Positions 42,299 to 50,064 of a stretch of DNA of 64,000 nucleotides are shown here, piece after piece; position 1 is the stretch's first letter, and the number at the start of each line of letters is the position of its first letter. Both the position numbers and the translations under genes were made by a program. The stretch covers positions 2,294,001 through 2,358,000 of the forward strand of contig NC_022567.1 in NCBI RefSeq assembly GCF_000478885.1. Reading direction: 5' to 3'. The notes under the pieces are model-generated. The model was given only the letters and a program-made list of their open reading frames with translations. It had not been told where the DNA came from and did no database searches. This DNA is from Adlercreutzia equolifaciens DSM 19450 (GTDB lineage Bacteria > Actinomycetota > Coriobacteriia > Coriobacteriales > Eggerthellaceae).

Positions 42299-45187
42299 TT
42301 ACTCCTCCCCCTCGAAATTCAATTTCGCCCATTCCTTCAGGCGCGGATCGGTGGCGTCGTGGATGATCTCGGTGCCATCGTTGCCGCAGGGACACGGATT
42401 TCCGAAGGGCGAGTTCTCGGCCGTGGCCTTGTAGATCTTCACCGGATAGGCGCGCAGATAGGATGTGGCCGAGTGCCGGTCGCGCAGATCGCGACTCACC
42501 AGGCAGTTCACGCCGGACAACTCAAAGCCGTGGCCCGATTGGTTCAACTCGGGGTACCACCATTGATGCTCGCAGTTGATAACGCCCGGCTCGATGCCCG
42601 CATAAATGTCGGCCACCTGGCGAATCTTGCCGTTCTCGTTCTCGATCCACACCCAGTCGCCCTGCTCGATCCCGTACTTCTCCGCATCGCTGGGGTGAAT
42701 CTCCATGCGCGGCACGGGCCACTGCTCACGGCACCACGGCAGCTGGCGATGCTCGGAATGGAAGTACACGGGAATGCGGCGCCCGGTGTTGCAGATGAGC
42801 GGGTACTCCTCCTCAAGCTCGGGACGCTCGGTGCGCGACAGGGGCGCCTCGGCGTAGTTCGGCAGGATATCGTCGGGATTCTCGGGGAAGAAAGTCTCCA
42901 TGGTGGTGTTCCACAGCTCCATCTTGCCCGTGGGCGTTTGCATGCCCGGCTTCATATCGGGACGCAACATGCCCAGCTGGTAGCGGCGGTAGAAGCCCCA
43001 GGTGCCCCCGTAGGCCGGATCCATGGTCTTGCAATCGGCCCAGCCGTTGGCCTGGAAGTCGTCGGTAAGCTCCTTCCAGGTCTTGCCGGAAGCCTGCACG
43101 TACCAGTCGCAGTACTCCTCTTCCGTGGGCCACGGGTTGTCCGGATCGGCCGAGAACGGCACGCCCATCGCCTTGTAAAGATTGATGTCGAAGTTCAGGT
43201 CGTACTCCACCTCGCCGGGGCGCTCGACGCACTGGACGTTGTAGCCCATGCCGCCGGATGAGCCCTGGGAGGGACGCGTGGCGTTGATCTCGAGCCAGTG
43301 GGCGCAGGGCAGAAGCAAGTCGGCACGATCGGAAAGGGGCGTGTGCCAGAAGTCGATGCAGACGAAGAAATCGAGGCCCTTGAACGATTCCCAGTTGTAC
43401 AGCGAATTCGCCATGTTCATGAAGTCGCCGGACTGGGCGATGCCGGCCACAATGGGATACGGGTCGTGGGTCTGCATCTGCTCGTAGGTGGCATTGGCAT
43501 CGGCCCAGTACTGCCACCAGTTCAGCACGGGGAACTTGTCGATGCCGGCCAGCTTCGCCAGCGTGGCCTCGTCCAAAGGCTCGGTACCGCCCATGTTGAT
43601 GTTTCCGGCGAAGTTCACCTGGGGCGCCGTGAGGAAGCTCGTAGTGCCTCCGCGGTTGCCCGCCGGGGTATCCCAGTTGCCCGTGATGCCCACAAGGCAA
43701 TCCAGCGCGCGAGAGTTCTGTATGGCGTTGCATCCATGCTCGATGGCGAGCATGTAGCCAATGCCGCCGTTGCCGTAGCCCGTCTCGGGACGCAGACGCG
43801 TGGCATAGGTCGTGGCCGCCTCTTCGATCTGCTCGGCGGGAATGTGAGTGATGGCCGCCGCCTTGTCGGGTGCGTACTGGGCGCAGCGCTCCTTGAAATG
43901 CTCCCATACCGGACGCACGGCATGCGTCGAGCCGTCGGCAAGCGTGACTTCGTAGGAGCCTTCAAGGGCGGGGTCTATCTCCGCCGCGAACCCATCGGCC
44001 TGGGTGAATCCCGTCTGGTCGGGCACCCAACCTTGGGCCACACCAGGGAACAAGTGCTTCTGCTGGGCCTCCTTGCCACGCACGAGTCCCGCCTCCGCAG
44101 ACCACGTCTCGCCTTCCCAAAGCATGGTCTCGGTATCGAAGTACGTGAGCCGGTTGCCGATCTTATCCCAACACATCATCTTGAGCGGACTGCCGTCGGC
44201 CACAAGATCGGACTCCTTCAAAAGCCGTGTCTGCGTCTGGAACACGCCGGCCTGGAACTTGGCGCCGAAAGGCCCCGGGGTGGGTTCCATGTCCTCTACC
44301 ACGAGGAAGGGCGCGTCGGTCCATTTCTGCACGAACTGATGGTCCCATAGATCCTTCTCGATGATGACGTGCATCCAAGAAAGGGCCAGCGCGCCATCGG
44401 TCTGGGGATAAAGCGGCTGCCAGATATCCGACTCCTTGCCGAGGTTCGTCAGGCGCGGATCCACCGTGATGAACTTGTCGGCGTACATGGCCATGTCCAC
44501 CGTCTGACGGCAGGAGTCGTCGTAGTTCGACATCTCGGTGGAGCCGCCCCAGCGCACCATGACCTCCGGCTGATCCACCGTGGCCTGCCAGCTGAAAGCA
44601 TAAGCCGAGTTCATGAGCGTGGCGAAATGACGCGGCCCCTTGCACACCTGATAAGGCGTCACGCGATTGGGGCTGCGGAACAGAAGCGGGAACACGCCGT
44701 AGGCGCCCATGCACCAGCAGCGGCTCGTGCCCGACATCATCATGATGGCCTCGCCGCCGAACTTGTCCATGATCTCGCCGTACTTCTCGGCCATGGTAGC
44801 GTAGGCCTCGTCCCAGCTGATGCGTACCCAGCCCGGATCGTCGGCGTCCTTGGGGTTGGTGCGCTTCAAGGGGTACAGCACGCGGTCGGGATGATAAGCC
44901 GCTTGGATAGACGATTGCGACTTAGCGCAGCAGTTGCCGCCTGAAGTGAAGCAGCTGGTGTCGCCCTCCACTTTCACGGCGCGGCCGTTCTCCACGGTGA
45001 CCCACACGCCACACTCCATCTTGCCACAGCCGCGACAGCAGGTGCGGATGCGCTTGATGTCGCTACCTTGGGTGCCCGCGTCCGCCTCAGCAAAGGCAAC
45101 CGCCGTCCCCGCCGAAAGCCCGGTCGCGATAGCGGTGGCAGCTGAAAGCTTCATGAACGTACGACGTGAGAGTGCTCTTGTCTTCAT
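42299..45187 (-). CDS. DmsA-type molybdopterin oxidoreductase catalytic subunit, operon 2
   Basis: 962 residues. Tat signal SRRTFMKLSAATAIATGLSAG (7-27; note the near identity of its first half to operon 1). The [4Fe-4S] motif CCRGCGKMEC (50-59) with a Cys near 86-87 and the bis-MGD domains follow. Cys182 (YQVCKGPRH) is at the presumed molybdenum-ligand position. It is about 86 residues shorter than the operon 1 enzyme, mostly in the middle and C-terminal parts. A LysR gene is divergent and probably controls this operon. Confidence 0.9.
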   Translation of the reverse strand: MKTRALSRRTFMKLSAATAIATGLSAGTAVAFAEADAGTQGSDIKRIRTCCRGCGKMECGVWVTVENGRAVKVEGDTSCFTSGGNCCAKSQSSIQAAYHPDRVLYPLKRTNPKDADDPGWVRISWDEAYATMAEKYGEIMDKFGGEAIMMMSGTSRCWCMGAYGVFPLLFRSPNRVTPYQVCKGPRHFATLMNSAYAFSWQATVDQPEVMVRWGGSTEMSNYDDSCRQTVDMAMYADKFITVDPRLTNLGKESDIWQPLYPQTDGALALSWMHVIIEKDLWDHQFVQKWTDAPFLVVEDMEPTPGPFGAKFQAGVFQTQTRLLKESDLVADGSPLKMMCWDKIGNRLTYFDTETMLWEGETWSAEAGLVRGKEAQQKHLFPGVAQGWVPDQTGFTQADGFAAEIDPALEGSYEVTLADGSTHAVRPVWEHFKERCAQYAPDKAAAITHIPAEQIEEAATTYATRLRPETGYGNGGIGYMLAIEHGCNAIQNSRALDCLVGITGNWDTPAGNRGGTTSFLTAPQVNFAGNINMGGTEPLDEATLAKLAGIDKFPVLNWWQYWADANATYEQMQTHDPYPIVAGIAQSGDFMNMANSLYNWESFKGLDFFVCIDFWHTPLSDRADLLLPCAHWLEINATRPSQGSSGGMGYNVQCVERPGEVEYDLNFDINLYKAMGVPFSADPDNPWPTEEEYCDWYVQASGKTWKELTDDFQANGWADCKTMDPAYGGTWGFYRRYQLGMLRPDMKPGMQTPTGKMELWNTTMETFFPENPDDILPNYAEAPLSRTERPELEEEYPLICNTGRRIPVYFHSEHRQLPWCREQWPVPRMEIHPSDAEKYGIEQGDWVWIENENGKIRQVADIYAGIEPGVINCEHQWWYPELNQSGHGFELSGVNCLVSRDLRDRHSATSYLRAYPVKIYKATAENSPFGNPCPCGNDGTEIIHDATDPRLKEWAKLNFEGEE

Positions 45188-45281
45188 GATTGCCTCCTCC
45201 TATCTTTCTCTTTTCTTCCCCTGTCCTCAAGGGGCACAACGCCAGTATGGGAAGCAAACGGAGGTGTCAGATCGGCGCATT

Positions 45282-45316
45282 CGGAATACTGATTCCGCGT
45301 TGCCCACTGATTCCGC
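45282..45316. promoter_or_regulatory. Candidate LysR operator between DmsABC operon 2 and its regulator
   Basis: CGGAAT-ACTG-ATTCCG is a perfect palindrome at 45282-45297. Its half CTGATTCCGC recurs 18 bases later at 45307-45316. It sits about 95 bases upstream of the operon 2 start and 120 bases upstream of the LysR start, as expected for a shared LysR site. Confidence 0.55.
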
Positions 45317-45397
45317 AGAAGCAACGGTAATTCCCAAATAGAATCAACAAGGCGCGGCGCAATAAAGTCGAAAGACCGGCCCGACGCCTCCTGGCGT

Positions 45398-45403
45398 TAT
45401 AAT
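45398..45403 (+). promoter_or_regulatory. -10 box of the divergent LysR gene
   Basis: A perfect TATAAT; the -35 region is poor. The leader that follows contains an ATG directly followed by TAA (45413-45418) and GAGGGGG (45425-45431) before the ATT start codon. Confidence 0.5.
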
Positions 45404-45438
45404 CGGCAAGACATGTAAAGGAACGAGGGGGCATCGCT

Positions 45439-46377
45439 ATTCATATCGAGTATTACAACGAGTTCATCACGCTGGCAGGCGAACTCAACTACCACAATGC
45501 AGCCGAGCAGCTGCACGTCTCCCAATCGGCGCTCAGCAAGCACATCGCGGAGCTTGAGCGCTACCACGGCGTACGCCTGCTTGAGCGCGACCGCACCTCC
45601 GTGCGGCTCACCGCGAAGGGCGCGGTTTTCCTCGAGCAAGCCAACGAGCTCATGAGCGCCCATGCGGCCCTTATGAATCTTTTCTCCCAAAGCGACGACG
45701 CGCCCGCGCTCTCCATCAGCGGCGTGCTGGACAGCCCTATCGACTTCCCCTTGGTTTCACGGGTGCTTGAGCTGTGTCAGGAAGAGGGCATGGCGAAGAT
45801 GCCGACCTTTCTTCCCTGCGAGTCGGTGTCCCTATCGGATCAAGTCGATATCCTCCGTCGCGGCGAGGCCAATTGCGCTCTTATTTTCACTACGCCCGAT
45901 GCCGTCGGGGAGCTGCCCGACGACATCGGGCTGCAGAGCCGTGAGGTGTTCCGCATCCCCATGGACGCCATCGTGCAGCGCGACCATCCCCTTGCCGATC
46001 GCGACCGCCTCACCATGGACGACCTGGACGCCCAAACAATCATCCGCATCATCGGCCCGCGCTTTTCCACGGCATGGTCGAGCCTTGAGGCGCAGCTGTC
46101 CCGCGCTGCCATCCACGTGAAGACGAAGCTTGCACCCGCTTCGTCGGCCTACGAGTACGTTACTTGGAACCCCGAAGAGGCCGTTCTGCTCGTCCAACGC
46201 GCTCCCGTGTTCTCCACCGCCATGCAAAGCGCCAGCTGTTTGCGCATTCCCATCGAGGACGAGCGTTTGCGTCTGCCCCTCACCGCCATCTATCCCGCCG
46301 GCGCGCCTTCGCAGGAGTTGTCCACCTTTCTCGACAAGTTGGAGCAGACATACCGGGAGGCTTTCGACCCGTCGTAA
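45439..46377 (+). CDS. LysR-family regulator with an apparent ATT start codon
   Basis: 312 residues. The helix-turn-helix is FITLAGELNYHNAAEQLHVSQSALSKHIAELERYHG, with the co-inducer domain from about residue 90. The frame opens after a TAA at 45400 and has no ATG, GTG or TTG before the helix-turn-helix. The codon aligning with the family's initiator (M-H-I-E-Y-Y) is ATT at 45439, with GAGGGGG eight bases upstream. The first normal start (GTG at 45601) would delete the DNA-binding domain. The target is probably DmsABC operon 2. Confidence 0.8.
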   Translation: MHIEYYNEFITLAGELNYHNAAEQLHVSQSALSKHIAELERYHGVRLLERDRTSVRLTAKGAVFLEQANELMSAHAALMNLFSQSDDAPALSISGVLDSPIDFPLVSRVLELCQEEGMAKMPTFLPCESVSLSDQVDILRRGEANCALIFTTPDAVGELPDDIGLQSREVFRIPMDAIVQRDHPLADRDRLTMDDLDAQTIIRIIGPRFSTAWSSLEAQLSRAAIHVKTKLAPASSAYEYVTWNPEEAVLLVQRAPVFSTAMQSASCLRIPIEDERLRLPLTAIYPAGAPSQELSTFLDKLEQTYREAFDPS

Positions 46378-46415
46378 CCAGAGAGGACTCTCCAGGGCGA
46401 GCGCTCGATCCGACA

Positions 46416-46452
46416 GAAAGAGCCCGCGGTTCTGAATGAACCGGGGCTCTTT
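46416..46452. terminator. Bidirectional terminator between LysR and the FAD reductase
   Basis: AAGAGCCC and GGGGCTCTT with GGTT/AACC in the stem, with A and T runs on the two sides, between convergent genes. Confidence 0.8.
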
Positions 46453-46489
46453 TGCTCGCCGCTGGAGGGAGGATCAGGGCGGCGAGGCG

Positions 46490-48349
46490 CTAGATGCCGT
46501 CGACGCAGTTGCGCGCGGCCACGTAGGAGAGCGTCGTGGAATGGCCCGAGAGGCTCATGGGCACCTGCGGCGCGTAGATGTTGCCGTAGAAGCAGCCGGC
46601 CGGGTTGCCGCCGGCGTACAGGCCGGGGATCGCCTGGCGGTTCACATCGAGCACGTGCAACGCCGTGTCGATTTCCAGGCCGCCCACCGTCGTCATCCAG
46701 GAGGAGCCCATCTCGGCGGCGTAGAACGGCGGCGTGTCGATGGTGGTCATCCACTCCGCGGGCTTGTAGAAGTCGTCGTCGGAGCCGACGGCGCACAGCT
46801 CGTTGTAGCGGGCGAGCGTCTCCTTGAACTTCTCGCCGTCGAACTTGCCGTTGTCCCATTCGGGGGCGTTCATCTTCTCGACGAGCTCGTCGATGGTGTC
46901 GGCCTTGATGAGAAGGCCCGCCTCCACCATCATCTCCGAATGCTCGTCGGTATCGATGCCGTCCACGAGTCGGTCGAACTTGTGAGGCTTCACCTTGGTC
47001 TCGGAGTCGCCGTCCCAGAAGGCCCAGAACAGGCCCTCCGGCTGCTTGTCGATGGTGGGGCCGCTCATGAAGTAGCCGATCTCCTCGTTCATGAAGCGCT
47101 CGCCCTTTTGGTTCACGTAAAGCACCGGGGCGAGGGCGTTGGAAGGAAGGGCCCATTCCACCCACGGGGTAATGAAGGCCTGGGACTCGGTCTGCATCAT
47201 GCGCTCATCGCTGCGCATGACGGCGGCCGGCGCCACCGTCCCCATCATATGGGACACGTACTGACCCGGATCCTCCATCTTGGCGCCGACCCACACGCCC
47301 ATCTTGTGGCCGTCGCCGGTCATCCACTTCTGCCAGGTGCGGCAGGTGCGCAGCCCGATGGGATAGTAGTAGCCGACCATCTCGTCGTCCCAGTCGAAGC
47401 CGCCAGTGGCGAGGACGACGCCCTTGGCCGCGTTGATGCGCACGTAGCCGTCGGGTCCCTTGGCAATGCAACCGGTCACGCGCTTGGCCGGGTCGTCCTC
47501 CCAGCCCTCCTCGCGCTCGAGTTGCTCGGCCGTGGTGTTGAACAGAAACTCGGCGCCGGCGTCGACGGCGTGCTGGTAGACGGGCGTGAGCCAATCGGCA
47601 TCCGAGAGGTCGGGGCGCCCCCACAGGCACACGCCCGGCGCCTCATTCTCGCCCACCTGGTGCTGCAGGGCGTACATGTTCCAATAGGAGTCGCTGTAGA
47701 TGCCGCCCGTCTTCTTCATGTCCTCGGCGCTCTCAGCCACGGTGTCGAAGTGCTTGTAGTAGCCGTAGTAGCCGCCCACGCGCACGGGGATGCCAGAGGC
47801 CTCGATGATGTCGGTGAGGTAGTCGCCCGCCTCACCGGATTCGTCCAGCCACAGCCTCACGATATCCTGCTTCGATGTGGCGTTGGCTCCACCGAAGATG
47901 TCCTTGACGATGACGGCCTTCTCCTCCTCGGTGCACAGCACGCCCAGCTCCTTGAGCTTCTTCGTGCCGAACCACGACATACCAGTCGGACGCGTGGCGC
48001 AGGGCGCCGACCCCTTCTCGACGCAGATCACCTTCGCTCCCTTGTCGGCCGCGATGGCCGCGGCGGGGCAACCAGAGATGCCGGCGCCGATGACCAGCAC
48101 GTCACAATCGATCGTCGAGGCAATCTCGTCCTCGGGAACGGGATCGGGCTTGGCCATGGAGGCCGGCAGCGTCTGGCCGTTCAGCTCGATGGTTTTCGAT
48201 GCTCCGCCCCCGACTGTCGAGGCCAAAGCGTCGTCTTTCGCCTCCGTCGGCGAAGTCGGTGCGCAACCGCTGATGCCGACAGCAGCCGTAGCCGCCGCAG
48301 CCAATCCCGCTCCTTTGAGGAAGCTCCTTCGAGAAACATCGTTTTTCAT
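46490..48349 (-). CDS. Secreted FAD-dependent reductase of the fumarate/urocanate reductase superfamily
   Basis: 619 residues. Tat-lipoprotein signal SRRSFLKGAGLAAAATAAVG then ISGC. The FAD_binding_2 domain starts at DVLVIGAGISGCPAAAIAAD (about residue 84) and has a capping domain in the middle. The end reads GLYAGGNPAGCFYGNIYAPQ; where fumarate reductases have an Arg-containing HGxNR-type motif this protein has Tyr, so dicarboxylate binding is unlikely. There is no FMN-binding or cytochrome domain, so electrons must come from a separate partner. The four-cluster ferredoxin gene upstream on the same strand is a candidate. The substrate is unknown. Confidence 0.88.
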   Translation of the reverse strand: MKNDVSRRSFLKGAGLAAAATAAVGISGCAPTSPTEAKDDALASTVGGGASKTIELNGQTLPASMAKPDPVPEDEIASTIDCDVLVIGAGISGCPAAAIAADKGAKVICVEKGSAPCATRPTGMSWFGTKKLKELGVLCTEEEKAVIVKDIFGGANATSKQDIVRLWLDESGEAGDYLTDIIEASGIPVRVGGYYGYYKHFDTVAESAEDMKKTGGIYSDSYWNMYALQHQVGENEAPGVCLWGRPDLSDADWLTPVYQHAVDAGAEFLFNTTAEQLEREEGWEDDPAKRVTGCIAKGPDGYVRINAAKGVVLATGGFDWDDEMVGYYYPIGLRTCRTWQKWMTGDGHKMGVWVGAKMEDPGQYVSHMMGTVAPAAVMRSDERMMQTESQAFITPWVEWALPSNALAPVLYVNQKGERFMNEEIGYFMSGPTIDKQPEGLFWAFWDGDSETKVKPHKFDRLVDGIDTDEHSEMMVEAGLLIKADTIDELVEKMNAPEWDNGKFDGEKFKETLARYNELCAVGSDDDFYKPAEWMTTIDTPPFYAAEMGSSWMTTVGGLEIDTALHVLDVNRQAIPGLYAGGNPAGCFYGNIYAPQVPMSLSGHSTTLSYVAARNCVDGI

Positions 48350-48541
48350 CGCAATCCCCTTTCAAATCGTCCTTCTTTGCCCTCGGCCTTTCCTCGGGCG
48401 ATAAAACGATCTTAAAGGGATGCTTCGGTTACGCCTCTTTCGCTTCGGGAGCGCTGATTCGCTTTTGGCCAGATCACCGCTTGCAGCAATCACCGCCCAC
48501 GAATCGGAATCAACGGGCCAGCGACTCGGTTCTTTGCTTCT

Positions 48542-49819
48542 CTACCTCTCGTAGACGTTGGGGACGCCGAGGAGGTCGCTCATGGCGTTCACGATGGACT
48601 TCGGGTCGTTCACCTTGCGCTTGCGGGGCTTCATGGGAATGCGCTCCGAGCGGCCGCGCTTGGTCACGTCCGTGGCGAACACATTGGTCGAGAGGGTCAG
48701 CGCGCCCGTCGGGCAGATGTTCTCGCAGCAGTGGCATTGCACGCAGCGACCCGTGTAGTGGTCGATGCCGAAGGGCCTGCCGGTCTCGGCGGCGGTGGCG
48801 GCGTCGCCGAACTTGCGGATGGCCTCGGTGGGGCAGAAGGTGGCGCACATCTGGCAGGAGGTGCACTTCTCTGAATCGATGATGACGTGGCTGAACAGGC
48901 GGGTGTCGATCATGACATCTTCCGGCCTGCCCAAATTGCTGAGGGACAGAAGCAGCCGCCCGCGGCGCTCAGGCAAGAAGTGGGGCAGCGTGCCGTCCTC
49001 GGCCACTTTTGCGAACTTGGGCTCTTCCGGCTCTTCGGCACCCAGCTTCTCGCGCACCACGTGCTCGGCGGTGATGGCGGCCGCGGCGCGCGCCTCGTCG
49101 CGCACCGACGAGAAGAACCCGCGGCGACCCGTGTCGAACTCCGCGGGCTCCACTCGGCGCACCGAACGAGGTAACTTGCTCGCAAGCTTCACCGACACGT
49201 CGCTGCCCCAGGTTTCCAGCAGAAGCGCGGCGGTATCGCACACAAGTTGGGCGGTGCGGTCGGGAGCAGCGCCCTCCGCCTCGGCAGTCTCCGCAGCCCC
49301 AGCGTCTTCGGCACCGCTCTCCTGCGCCGCTTCTTCGTCGGCGCCGGCATCCGCGACCGACCCTTCCACAGGCCCGGCCACCAGCGCAATAGACGTCGCC
49401 CCGCCCGCAGCGAGCACGGCGATGAGGCTCTCGTCCACCCGACCCAGGCTCTTCACCACGACCACCTTCGCCGGGTCGTACTTGCCCTCGGCCGCCGCTT
49501 GCATAGCAGCATCCATGATGACCGCCGCGCCGTCGTTGGCCTGCATGGCCGCCACGGCCGCGCGCAAAAGCTCCTTGTCGTCGGGCTTCTTCGACTCCAA
49601 CGCCGCCGTAGGACACACGGTGGCGCAGGTGCCGCACCCGACGCAGTGCTCCGGGGCCACGGCCAGATCGTTACCTTCCACGCGGATGGCACCCGTAGGA
49701 CACGCCTCGGCGCAGCGACGGCAGGAAGCGTTGCGATTGCGCACCACCACGCACCGGCTCGGCTGCACGGCCAGCGACTGGCTCTCAAGCTTCTCGAAAA
49801 GTCCCAGAATGTTGTCCAT
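48542..49819 (-). CDS. Four-cluster ferredoxin-like protein
   Basis: 425 residues, no signal or membrane helix. Two N-terminal [4Fe-4S] motifs (CRRCAEACPTGAI and CVGCGTCATVCPTAAL), a middle region with AKVVVVKSLGRVDESLIAVL resembling subunits that dock to hydrogenases or heterodisulfide reductases, an Ala/Glu-rich low-complexity stretch (about 155-190), and two C-terminal motifs (CTSCQMCATFCPTEAI and CVQCHCCENICPTGAL). It is probably a cytoplasmic electron carrier. It precedes the FAD reductase gene by 193 bases. GGGAGGATA decides the start. Confidence 0.85.
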   Translation of the reverse strand: MDNILGLFEKLESQSLAVQPSRCVVVRNRNASCRRCAEACPTGAIRVEGNDLAVAPEHCVGCGTCATVCPTAALESKKPDDKELLRAAVAAMQANDGAAVIMDAAMQAAAEGKYDPAKVVVVKSLGRVDESLIAVLAAGGATSIALVAGPVEGSVADAGADEEAAQESGAEDAGAAETAEAEGAAPDRTAQLVCDTAALLLETWGSDVSVKLASKLPRSVRRVEPAEFDTGRRGFFSSVRDEARAAAAITAEHVVREKLGAEEPEEPKFAKVAEDGTLPHFLPERRGRLLLSLSNLGRPEDVMIDTRLFSHVIIDSEKCTSCQMCATFCPTEAIRKFGDAATAAETGRPFGIDHYTGRCVQCHCCENICPTGALTLSTNVFATDVTKRGRSERIPMKPRKRKVNDPKSIVNAMSDLLGVPNVYER

Positions 49820-49875
49820 GGATATCCTCCCTCTGTGGGTTAATTGGCACAACGAAATACGGCCGCCTCTAAGGG

Positions 49876-49938
49876 CTAGCCGCGTCGCTCCTCGATATCC
49901 ATGTCAAAGATCAAAGAGGGCCGAATCGTTGCGGTCAT
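49876..49938 (-). CDS. Putative 20-residue leader peptide or microprotein
   Basis: ATG to TAG encodes 20 residues (begins MTATIRPSL, ends DIEERRG). AAGGAA lies six bases before the ATG, and a good promoter ends about 40 bases upstream. It ends 57 bases before the ferredoxin gene start, on the same strand. It could be a leader peptide regulating the ferredoxin gene or a small protein of its own. Confidence 0.5.
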   Translation of the reverse strand: MTATIRPSLIFDMDIEERRG

Positions 49939-49980
49939 GGTGGTTCCTTCCACAAATCATCGTCCCCAAACCCACTGCTC

Positions 49981-50009
49981 AGTATGGCGAAAACACCCCG
50001 CTCTGTCAA
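49981..50009 (-). promoter_or_regulatory. Promoter of the small ORF and ferredoxin gene
   Basis: On the minus strand TTGACA and CATACT are spaced by exactly 17 bases, the best promoter match in this part of the window. Confidence 0.7.
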
Positions 50010-50064
50010 CGGGAAGGCGGCGCAAAGTCGGCAAGGCAAAGCGGCTTCCTGCGGCTCTCGCATC

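Noticed and set aside
45601..46377. Start of the LysR gene at GTG 45601
   Set aside because: This would remove the whole helix-turn-helix, which is intact and in frame upstream. The ATT at 45439 explains the gene better.
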